From positions 1 through 18,409 of the forward strand of contig CAYMOV010000051.1 of NCBI GenBank assembly GCA_964392085.1: 18,409 nt of DNA. The letters run 5' to 3'. A program made the position numbers and the translations under genes. This document shows, one piece after another, positions 7,172 through 13,533 of the stretch. The notes beneath the pieces are model-generated. The model did not search any database, was not told the origin of the DNA, and saw only the letters and a list, made by a program, of their open reading frames with translations. The stretch comes from CAYMOV01 sp964392085 (lineage in GTDB: Bacteria > Oederibacteriota > Muellerivitia > Muellerivitales > Muellerivitaceae). Positions within the stretch are counted from its first letter, which is position 1. The number at the start of each line of letters is the position of its first letter.

Positions 7172-7200
7172 TTGACCCCTCCCTGGGCCGGGGGTATAAA
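7172..7200 (+). promoter_or_regulatory. polC: Near-consensus sigma-70 promoter of polC
   Basis: TTGACC (7172-7177, 5 of 6) and TATAAA (7195-7200, 5 of 6) are spaced by exactly 17 bases. The expected start near 7207 gives a leader of about 52 bases. GAGG at 7251-7254 is the ribosome site for the ATG at 7260. This is the best promoter in the window and makes polC an independent transcription unit. Confidence 0.75.
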
Positions 7201-7259
7201 ACCAACTGACCGCCACTTCAACCCCTCCCGAACCCGCGACGCGAAAGTATGAGGCCCGG

Positions 7260-10200
7260 ATGACTCCGATCAGTTTGCCGACCGAACAGGCAACGGAAAC
7301 CCGGCCCCAGCTCAAGTTCTACGAACTGCTCCAAAAGCTCCCCCTCGAGTGCCGCGACAAGGAATCCTTCTTCAAATCCGAGGTCCCCTCGGTCCAGGTC
7401 TTCCCCGAGAAGCGCCTGGTGCTGATCCACCTCCAGATGGCCCACAAGGCCGACCCCGACAGTTACGCCCGCCTCTCCCTCCTGCTGAAGGACCACCTGC
7501 CCAACGTGGGCCGCGTGGTGCTGGATGTCCACTATGAGACGCCCCTCCTGTCGCCCGCCGAGTACCTCGCCGCCCACCAAAACGACCTCATGTTCTGCCT
7601 GTCGGAGGAGGCCGAGGTGGCCGAGGGCTGGTTCGCCCATTGCCGCCCCACCCTCGAGGCCCAGGCCCTTTCCCTGGCGGTGCCCCATGAGCTGGCCCGC
7701 CAGCAGTTGGAGCGCAAGCAGTGCCACCGGGTGCTGGAGGAGATGATCCACCAACGCTGCCACGCCAAGCTCGAGGTGTCCTTCCGGGTGAACGACAAGG
7801 TCATCCCCGAGGAGAACCTGGTGCCCCCGCCCCCCGAGGCCGCCGTCGAGAAGAAGGAAGAGGGGCCCACGGTCATCCTCGGCCGCAACATCGCGGCCGA
7901 GCCCACCCCCATGAACAAGGTCGTGGAGGAGCAGAAGGACTTCACCATCCAGGGCCAGATCGTGTCCTACGACGAACGACAACAGCGCAGCGGCCGCTGG
8001 TTCATCGTCATGACGATCACGGACTTCACCGACTCGGTGGACGTGAAGGTGTTCCACGAGGGCGACGGCAAGTACCGCCCCGGCCTGAAGGAAGGCCATT
8101 GGATCCGCGTGCGGGGTGACCTTCGGTTCGACAAGTTCTCCATGGACCTGGTGCTCATGGCCCGGGACATCGTCAAGATCCCCGTGGCGGGGCGCATGGA
8201 CACCGCGGTGGACAAGCGGGTGGAACTGCACTGCCACACCCAGATGAGCCGTATGGACGGCCTCTCCAAGATCGGTGAGTTGGTGGCCCAGGCCGCCCGC
8301 TGGGGCCACAAGGCCTTGGCCATCACCGACCACGGCGTGGTGCAGGCCTTCCCTGAGGCCAAGGCCGCCGCCAAGAAGAAGAACCTCAAGCTCATCCTGG
8401 GCATGGAAGGCTACCTGGTCGAGGAGTTCAAGAAGGAAAAGTCGATCGTCATCAACCACATCATCCTTCTGGTGAAGAATAAGAAGGGCCTCAAGAACCT
8501 GTACCAGCTGGTCACCGAGAGCCACCTGAACTACTTCTACAAGCGTCCCCTGATCCCCCGGGCGCTCCTGCAGGCCCACCGGGAGGGACTCATCGTGGGG
8601 TCCGCCTGCGAGCAGGGCGAGGTCTGGCAGACGATGCTCAACGGCGGCCGGGACCTGGAGGAAGTCGCGTCGTTCTACGACTACATCGAGGTCCAGCCCT
8701 GCGGGAACAATGAGTTCATGATCCGCAACGGGGAAGTGAGGGACCTGGCCGAGCTCCAGACCATGACCAAGCGCCTCTACGACGTGGGCAAGAAGCTGGG
8801 CAAGATGGTCTGCGCGACCGGCGACTCCCATTTCCTCGACCCGAGGGATGAGATCTACCGGCGCATCATCCACACCGGCATGGGCTACGGCGTCGAGCGC
8901 CAGGCCCCCCTGTACTTCAAGACCACCGAGGAACTGCTGGAGGATTTCAGCTATTTCGGCGAGGAAGCCGCGAGGGAAGTGGTCATCCAGAACCCGCAGA
9001 AGGTCGCTGAGATGGTGGAGGACGTGGACCCGATCCCCAACGAGACCCTCTCACCCCAGTTCGAGGGCGCCGACGAGTTGTTGCGGGAGACCGCCGAGAA
9101 GAAGTGCCATGAGCTGTACGGCGCCGAATTGCCCCCCCTCATCGAAAAACGGATGGCCAAGGAGCTCAAGGCCATCATCGACAATAAGTACTCCACCCTG
9201 TACGTCCTGGCCATGAGGCTGGTGGGTAAGTCCAACGCCGACGGCTTTTTGGTGGGCAGCCGGGGGTCCGTCGGGTCGTCCTTCGTGGCCTTCCTGACCG
9301 GCATCACCGAGGTCAACCCCCTTCCGCCGCACTGGCGCTGCGCGACCGGCCACTGGCACGAGTTCCCGGCTAAGGCCGAGTCGACCGCCGGGGTGGACAT
9401 CCCCCCCAAGGACTGCCCGACCTGCGGAAAAGCCGCCGTACGGGACGGGTTCAACATCGCCTTCGAGGTCTTCATGGGCTTCAAGGGAGACAAGATGCCG
9501 GATATCGACCTCAACTTCTCCGGCGAGTACCAGCACGTGGCCCACAAGTACGTCGAGGAGATGCTGGGCAAGGACAAGTGTTTCCGCGCCGGCACCATCT
9601 CGTCGGTGAAGGACCGCATCGCCTACGGCTTCGTGAAGAAATTCCTTGAGGAATCGGGCACCAAGGCGAGGCGCGCCGAGGAGAACCGGCTGGTGAAGGG
9701 CTGTTCGGGCGTGTCCAAGACCACGGGCCAGCACCCCGGCGGCATCGTCATCCTCCCGAAGCACCTGGAGATCACCGACATCTGCCCCGTGCAGTACCCC
9801 GCCGACGACAAGGAACGGGCCGTCATCACGACCCACTTCGACTACGACAGCATGCACGACTGCCTGGTGAAGCTCGACATCCTGGGCCATGACAACCCGA
9901 CCAGCCTCAAGTACCTGGAGCGCCTCACCGGCGTGGACCCGGTGAAGATCGCCCTCAACGACCCGCTCACGATGAGCCTGTTCCGCAACGCAGAAGCCCT
10001 CAAGCTCAAGATCCCCGTGCCGCACCTCGACCTGGGCACCCTGGGTGTGCCCGAGTTCGGCACCGAGTTCGCCATGGGCATGTTGCGCGACACGCGCCCC
10101 ACCAAGTTCGAGGAACTGGTGCGCCTGTCGGGCCTGTCGCACGGCACCGACGTCTGGCTCGGCAACGCGCAGGACCTGATCAAAGAGGGCAAGGCCACGC

Positions 10201-10931
10201 TGTCCACGGTCATCTCGACCCGGGACGACATGCTCAACGACCTGGTGGCCCTGGGCATGGACGAGTCCACGGCCTTCAAGATCATGGAGTCGGTCCGGAA
10301 GGGCAAGGGCCTCACGCCCGAGTTCGAGAAGGCCATGCAGGGCGTCAACGTGCCCGAGTGGTACGTGCAGAGCTGCCGCAAGATCAAGTACATGTTCCCC
10401 AAGGCCCACGCCGTGGCCTACTGCATCATGAGCTTCCGCCTGGCGTACTTTAAGGTGCACCACCCCGTGGGCTTCTACGCGGACTATTTCAGCAACAAGG
10501 CCTTCGCGGTGGACGCCGTGGTCTGTTCCGGCGGCCTGGGCAAGGTGCGGGAGCGCCAGAAGGACTTGCGCGCTCTGGAAAAGCCCACCAACAAGGAACA
10601 GGACGAACTGTCGATCCTGGCCGTGGTGGAGGAGATGTACGCCCGGGGCATCGAGCTGCTGAAGGTGGACCTGGCCAAGTCGCTCCCCGCCAAGTTCATG
10701 GTCGAGAAGAAGGAGGACGGCACCGAGGCCATCCGGCCGCCGTTCATCGCCTTGCCGGGCCTGGGATCCACCGCCGCCGAGGCCATCGCCCTGGAGCGCG
10801 TGAAGGAACCCTTCTCGTCCATCGAGGACCTGGTGACCCGCTGCGGCATCAACAAGAACGTGGTGGAGATCCTCAAGAGCCACGGCTGCGTGCCCGACCT
10901 CCCCGAATCGAACCAAGTCACGTTGTTCTGA
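7260..10931 (+). CDS. polC: DNA polymerase III alpha subunit, PolC type, lacking the exonuclease insertion, 1223 aa
   Basis: Replicative C-family polymerase. Order of parts: N-terminal domain (1-~205); PolC-type OB fold at about 228-315 (IQGQIVSYDERQQRSGRW, ITDFTDSVDVKVF); PHP domain from V321 (VELHCHTQMS) through ITDHG (355-359), E383, H400, C450 and ATGDSH (519-524). The zinc region has C694 and CPTC (719-722). Palm aspartates are D748 and D750 in PDIDLNFSGEYQ, with the third at D873 in LVKLDILGHD. Later come the PolC signature GLSHGTDVWLGNAQ and KYMFPKAHAVAY, and the C-terminal clamp motif QVTLF. Bacillus PolC is about 1437 aa with a DnaQ-like exonuclease inserted in PHP. Here EGYLVEE runs into NHIILLVKN within about ten residues and no exonuclease motifs appear. 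Proofreading must come from elsewhere, or from the PHP site. Confidence 0.96.
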   Translation: MTPISLPTEQATETRPQLKFYELLQKLPLECRDKESFFKSEVPSVQVFPEKRLVLIHLQMAHKADPDSYARLSLLLKDHLPNVGRVVLDVHYETPLLSPAEYLAAHQNDLMFCLSEEAEVAEGWFAHCRPTLEAQALSLAVPHELARQQLERKQCHRVLEEMIHQRCHAKLEVSFRVNDKVIPEENLVPPPPEAAVEKKEEGPTVILGRNIAAEPTPMNKVVEEQKDFTIQGQIVSYDERQQRSGRWFIVMTITDFTDSVDVKVFHEGDGKYRPGLKEGHWIRVRGDLRFDKFSMDLVLMARDIVKIPVAGRMDTAVDKRVELHCHTQMSRMDGLSKIGELVAQAARWGHKALAITDHGVVQAFPEAKAAAKKKNLKLILGMEGYLVEEFKKEKSIVINHIILLVKNKKGLKNLYQLVTESHLNYFYKRPLIPRALLQAHREGLIVGSACEQGEVWQTMLNGGRDLEEVASFYDYIEVQPCGNNEFMIRNGEVRDLAELQTMTKRLYDVGKKLGKMVCATGDSHFLDPRDEIYRRIIHTGMGYGVERQAPLYFKTTEELLEDFSYFGEEAAREVVIQNPQKVAEMVEDVDPIPNETLSPQFEGADELLRETAEKKCHELYGAELPPLIEKRMAKELKAIIDNKYSTLYVLAMRLVGKSNADGFLVGSRGSVGSSFVAFLTGITEVNPLPPHWRCATGHWHEFPAKAESTAGVDIPPKDCPTCGKAAVRDGFNIAFEVFMGFKGDKMPDIDLNFSGEYQHVAHKYVEEMLGKDKCFRAGTISSVKDRIAYGFVKKFLEESGTKARRAEENRLVKGCSGVSKTTGQHPGGIVILPKHLEITDICPVQYPADDKERAVITTHFDYDSMHDCLVKLDILGHDNPTSLKYLERLTGVDPVKIALNDPLTMSLFRNAEALKLKIPVPHLDLGTLGVPEFGTEFAMGMLRDTRPTKFEELVRLSGLSHGTDVWLGNAQDLIKEGKATLSTVISTRDDMLNDLVALGMDESTAFKIMESVRKGKGLTPEFEKAMQGVNVPEWYVQSCRKIKYMFPKAHAVAYCIMSFRLAYFKVHHPVGFYADYFSNKAFAVDAVVCSGGLGKVRERQKDLRALEKPTNKEQDELSILAVVEEMYARGIELLKVDLAKSLPAKFMVEKKEDGTEAIRPPFIALPGLGSTAAEAIALERVKEPFSSIEDLVTRCGINKNVVEILKSHGCVPDLPESNQVTLF

Positions 10932-10968
10932 TATTTACTCAGGGTAATAATTTGAATTGGAAATACTC

Positions 10969-11169
10969 ATGGGATTTAAAAGGGCACTTATTTTCCCTGT
11001 ATTTTTGTTGTTAGGCGGCATCAGTTTGTGGACTGGCATCAAACTCGATGAAATCTTGACCTATGCTGCCATCCTCGTTGCAGTTTGCTTTTTGTATTTT
11101 GGGTTTAAGAGGCTATACAAAAAGCTAAACGGCGTAGTCACGTCAAAAGATGATGAGATTAAGTTTTAA
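10969..11169 (+). CDS. Small hypothetical membrane protein, 66 aa
   Basis: I do not recognise a family. The protein has two hydrophobic segments: about residues 6-19 (LIFPVFLLLGGISLW) and about 28-41 (YAAILVAVCFLYFGF), followed by a basic stretch (KRLYKKL) that would stay in the cytoplasm, giving a hairpin in the inner membrane. The ATG at 10969 is preferred over a TTG at 10957 because it begins MGFKRALIF directly before the first segment, but no good ribosome site is seen for either. It is clearly AT-richer than polC, whose stop lies 37 bases upstream, and looks like a recent arrival, as does the gene at 186. It may be read from the polC transcript. Confidence 0.5.
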   Translation: MGFKRALIFPVFLLLGGISLWTGIKLDEILTYAAILVAVCFLYFGFKRLYKKLNGVVTSKDDEIKF

Positions 11170-11361
11170 CCGAAACCTTTCAAGATATAACCCGGGATAC
11201 ACATTTGCCGCGCCCTTGGCGACGGTCTTGGCGAAGAACCACAACAGCTTCAGGTGGGCCTCGGTGTTCCCTTCCTCAAGGTTTGAGTAGTCCATGATGC
11301 CAGCCAAGAAGCCTGGGCCACGACGATCCGGCTCAGCATCACCTAAAGCGTGTTTAGCCCG
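11170..11361 (-). pseudogene. Decayed protein-coding remnant, family not recognised
   Basis: Read on the minus strand, this stretch is open for 64 codons after a TAA at 11362-11364. It has the GC-rich codon usage of the resident genes, and encodes GDAEPDRRGPGFLAGIMDYS, then NLEEGNTEAHLKLLWFFAKTV and AKGAANVYPGLYLERF. The longest product with an ATG would be about 50 residues, ending at 11143 inside the opposite small membrane gene. The HALGD...GIMDY spacing faintly recalls the zinc-site and Met-turn region of metallopeptidase-like domains at the ends of large secreted or RHS-type proteins, but the zinc-binding HExxH is absent. I take it as the 3' fragment of a lost gene, with low certainty. 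Confidence 0.35.
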
Positions 11362-11380
11362 TTATTTGGAACTGTATAAC
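11353..11380 (+). promoter_or_regulatory. Possible promoter of the rimP-nusA-infB operon
   Basis: TATAAC (11375-11380) matches the -10 consensus at 5 of 6 positions. Sixteen bases upstream is a poor -35 (TTTAGC). If used, the transcript would begin near 11387 and carry a leader of about 255 bases containing the hairpins and terminator described below. Confidence 0.3.
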
Positions 11381-11443
11381 TGCTGTGTTCCCGGTTCGTG
11401 AGCCCAAGGGGCGGTATCGCCCGGCAAAATACCCGCATTTATT

Positions 11444-11477
11444 GGGGTTCCGAAGGCGCCACCCTTGAAGGAACCCC
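11444..11477. other. Hairpin in the rimP leader region
   Basis: GGGGTTCC (11444-11451) pairs with GGAACCCC (11470-11477), and AAGG/CCTT inside the loop can extend the stem. It is not followed by a T-run, so it is a structural element and not a terminator. Confidence 0.5.
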
Positions 11478-11524
11478 CCAAATGCCTTAGAATCCAACCC
11501 GTCGAAAACGCTCTAACCTGAAAG

Positions 11525-11551
11525 AGTGGGCCTCCGGCCCACTTTTTTTTT
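11525..11551 (+). terminator. Strong intrinsic terminator upstream of rimP
   Basis: AGTGGGCC (11525-11532) and GGCCCACT (11536-11543) form a perfect 8-bp GC-rich stem with a TCC loop, followed directly by nine T residues (11543-11551). On the minus strand there is no T-run, so it acts on + transcripts. It either ends the polC transcript or serves as an attenuator in the rimP leader. Confidence 0.85.
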
Positions 11552-11580
11552 CGGTACAGTTCGGGCGCTGCGCGTTTTCG

Positions 11581-11603
11581 GAAAACGGCCATGGGCCGTT
11601 TTC
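11581..11603 (+). promoter_or_regulatory. Second leader hairpin with T-rich tail, attenuator-like
   Basis: GAAAACGGCC (11581-11590) and GGCCGTTTTC (11594-11603) form a perfect 10-bp stem with the trinucleotide ATG as its loop, then TTCGTTTT. The left arm can instead pair with CGTTTTC just upstream (11573-11579), which can itself pair with CGAAAACGC at 11503-11511. The segments are thus mutually exclusive. The structure lies 42 bases before the probable rimP start. Confidence 0.5.
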
Positions 11604-11644
11604 TTCGTTTTAGGGGGTATTCACCCGCCCAAGGGGGGGTTGTC

Positions 11645-12115
11645 TTGCAAGGCGAGGATCGCTGGGTGCCACAGCTCAAGGAGCTGGCGGAACCCCTGGT
11701 GAAGGACAACTTCCTGGAACTGTACGACCTTTCGGTCAAGCGCCAGGGGGGCCGGGTGGTGGTCAGCGTGGTGCTGGACAAGGCCGACGGCCTGGTGTCC
11801 CTGACGGACTGCGAGACGGTGAGCCGGGACTTGGACGCGAAGATCGAGGCGTTGGACGTCATCCCGACGGCCTTCGTTTTGGAGGTCTCGTCGCCGGGCA
11901 TGGACCGGGCCCTGCGCGACCTGGGGGAGTTCGAGCGGTTCCAAGGTCGTCGGGCCCACGTGGTGACCCGGGAACCCCTGGAGAACCAGACGAGCTTCGA
12001 CGGTCGGCTGGATGGCGTGCTGGACGGCATGGTCTTGGTGCGGCTCAGCGAGAAGCGAACCGTGTCGATCCCCTACGGGATCGTGAAGAAAGCGAACCTG
12101 GTAGTGGAGATGTAG
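11645..12115 (+). CDS. rimP: Ribosome maturation factor RimP, about 156 aa, probable TTG start
   Basis: RimP assists assembly of the 30S subunit. The N-terminal alpha/beta domain shows VPQLKELAEPLVKDNFLELYDLSV, a VVSVVLDKADGLVSLTDCETVSRDLD stretch and the family hallmark LEVSSPGMDRALRDL. The C-terminal SH3-like barrel contains RRAHVVTREPL and a final VSIPYGIVKKANLVVEM. The ATG at 11591 would add 18 residues and lies in the loop of a perfect hairpin with no ribosome site. The TTG at 11645 follows AAGGGGGGG by five bases and gives the usual family length, so I prefer it. The gene heads the conserved rimP-nusA-infB order. Its leader contains a terminator and alternative hairpins. Confidence 0.92.
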   Translation: MQGEDRWVPQLKELAEPLVKDNFLELYDLSVKRQGGRVVVSVVLDKADGLVSLTDCETVSRDLDAKIEALDVIPTAFVLEVSSPGMDRALRDLGEFERFQGRRAHVVTREPLENQTSFDGRLDGVLDGMVLVRLSEKRTVSIPYGIVKKANLVVEM

Positions 12116-12120
12116 CGGCA

Positions 12121-12186
12121 GTTGGAAGTTAGGGGTTAGGAATGAGGGGTTTCAAAACCCCTGACTCCTCACTCCGAACTCCTAAC
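12121..12186. repeat. Heptad-repeat hairpin element (rimP-nusA spacer)
   Basis: The left arm 12121-12152 and the reverse complement of the right arm 12155-12186 match at 25 of 32 positions, with only a CA between them, so the RNA would form one long imperfect hairpin. The left arm is purine-rich with 7-base units (GGAAGTT, AGGGGTT, AGGAATG, AGGGGTT). It nearly fills the spacer between rimP and nusA and lacks a T-run. Confidence 0.85.
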
Positions 12187-12216
12187 CGACGCTAACTAGA
12201 AGGATGGGTGAGGATC

Positions 12217-13533
12217 ATGGGTAACGACCTAGCCTTGGTGATGAGCCAGTTGGAGCACACCAAGCGAATCGACAAGAAACAGCTCGTGGAGGCCATCCAG
12301 GCCGCCCTCGTGTCCGCCGCCAAGAAGGTCTTCGGCGTGGGGCAGGAGGTCGACGTGGAGTTCGACGAGCTCAACTGCGAGTTCCGCGCCTTCTACCTGA
12401 AGGAAGTGGTGGAAAAGGTCGACGACCCGGCCACCCAGATGGGCCTGTCCGATTCCCGAAAGATCAACCCCGAGGCCAAGTTGGGCGAAGTCGTCCGCGT
12501 CCGAATCCCCAACGAGCAGTTCGGCCGCATCGCGGCCCAGACCGCCAAGCAGGTCATCGTCCAGCGCGTGCAGGACGCCGAGCGCCAGAGCGTGTTCGAC
12601 CAGTTCCAGGAGAAGGTGGGCGACCTCATCACGGGGTCCGTCCTTCGCTACGAGGGCCGCAACCTCATCGTGTCCCTGGGCGACACCGAGGCCCTGATGC
12701 CCGCCCGGGAGCAGGTGCCCCGCGAGCGCTATTCGACCGGCGAGCGCATGAAGTTCATGGTGCTTGAGGTGCGCAAAAATTCACGGGGCCCGGCCGTGCT
12801 GGTGTCCCGCGCGCATCCCGACCTGGTGCGCAAGATGTTCGAGCTGGAGGTGCCCGAGATCTACGAGGGCATCGTGAAGATCGAGTCCATGGCCCGCGAG
12901 GCCGGGAGCCGCACCAAGATCGCCGTGCGCAGCGCGGGCGACGACCGCGTGGACGCCGTGGGCGCCTGCGTGGGCGTGAAGGGCACCCGGGTCCAGGCCA
13001 TCGTGGACGAGATCCGTGGCGAGAAGGTCGACATCGTCCGCTGGGACCCGGACCCGCACACCTACCTGGCGAACTCGCTTTCGCCCGCCAAGATCTCCCG
13101 CATCGTCTACAGCGGCGCCGACATGAGCGCCAAGATCATCGTCCCGAAGGACCAGCTGTCGCTGGCCATCGGAAAGAAGGGCCAGAACGCCCGGTTGGCC
13201 GCGCGGCTGACCGGCACCAAGATCGACATCATGGACGAGGAGCAGTACGCGGGTGAGGAACGGGCCCAGATGGACGCCCAGTTCGCCCAGCTGTCCGACG
13301 AGAACGGGGATCCGATCGCGGCCTTGGGCGCGAAGGAAACCGAGGGGCCGGCGTCGACCCCGGCGGCCGAAGGCTCGGAAGTCCCCGCCGAGATGAGGGA
13401 CGAAGGGGCGGTCCAGGGCGAGACCCCGGAAGCGCCGGAATTGGTTCAGGATGGCACAGGTGTTCCCGTGATCCCGCCCTCTCCCATTGTGGATGAGAAG
13501 GGCGCGGAGGGAGAGGGGCAGGAGAAGGAATGA
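12217..13533 (+). CDS. nusA: Transcription termination/antitermination factor NusA, 438 aa
   Basis: NusA binds RNA polymerase and nascent RNA to control pausing and termination. The N-terminal RNAP-binding domain spans about 1-125 (DKKQLVEAIQAALVSAAKKVFG). The S1 domain follows at about 131-200 (GDLITGSVLRYEGRNLIVSLGDTEALMPAREQ is its core). KH1 is near 247-290 (ACVGVKGTRVQAIVDEI) and KH2 near 305-345 with the GKKGQN loop at G319. The last ~95 residues are acidic, low-complexity and rich in Pro, Glu and Ala, not the acidic repeats of E. coli NusA. Their final part coincides with an inverted repeat. ATG 12217 is preferred over GTG 12208, with AGGATGGGTGAGG upstream. The stop overlaps the infB start (ATGA). 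The ylxR and ylxQ genes often found here are absent. Confidence 0.96.
   Translation: MGNDLALVMSQLEHTKRIDKKQLVEAIQAALVSAAKKVFGVGQEVDVEFDELNCEFRAFYLKEVVEKVDDPATQMGLSDSRKINPEAKLGEVVRVRIPNEQFGRIAAQTAKQVIVQRVQDAERQSVFDQFQEKVGDLITGSVLRYEGRNLIVSLGDTEALMPAREQVPRERYSTGERMKFMVLEVRKNSRGPAVLVSRAHPDLVRKMFELEVPEIYEGIVKIESMAREAGSRTKIAVRSAGDDRVDAVGACVGVKGTRVQAIVDEIRGEKVDIVRWDPDPHTYLANSLSPAKISRIVYSGADMSAKIIVPKDQLSLAIGKKGQNARLAARLTGTKIDIMDEEQYAGEERAQMDAQFAQLSDENGDPIAALGAKETEGPASTPAAEGSEVPAEMRDEGAVQGETPEAPELVQDGTGVPVIPPSPIVDEKGAEGEGQEKE
13477..13517. repeat. Inverted repeat inside the 3' end of nusA
   Basis: CCCTCTCCC (13477-13485) and GGGAGAGGG (13509-13517) form a perfect 9-bp stem across 23 bases. It falls within the codons for the last ~20 residues of NusA, whose sequence there (PPSPIVDEKG, then EGEGQEKE) is unlike the family. 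It resembles the purine/pyrimidine-arm elements of the spacers. Confidence 0.6.

Noticed and set aside
7027..7209. Small + strand open frame of 60 codons before polC
   Set aside because: It lies over the right arm of the repeat element and the polC promoter and has no ribosome site or family likeness.
7218..10916. Long minus-strand open frames opposite polC (551 and 621 codons)
   Set aside because: Same GC-rich shadow effect. The translations are compositionally odd and polC is certain on the other strand.
11591..11644. ATG at 11591 as the rimP start
   Set aside because: It is the loop of a perfect 10-bp hairpin without a ribosome site. The TTG at 11645 follows AAGGGGGGG and gives the normal RimP length.
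12121..12186. Long hairpin between rimP and nusA as an intrinsic terminator
   Set aside because: No T-run follows on either strand, and the hairpin lies inside a co-directional operon.
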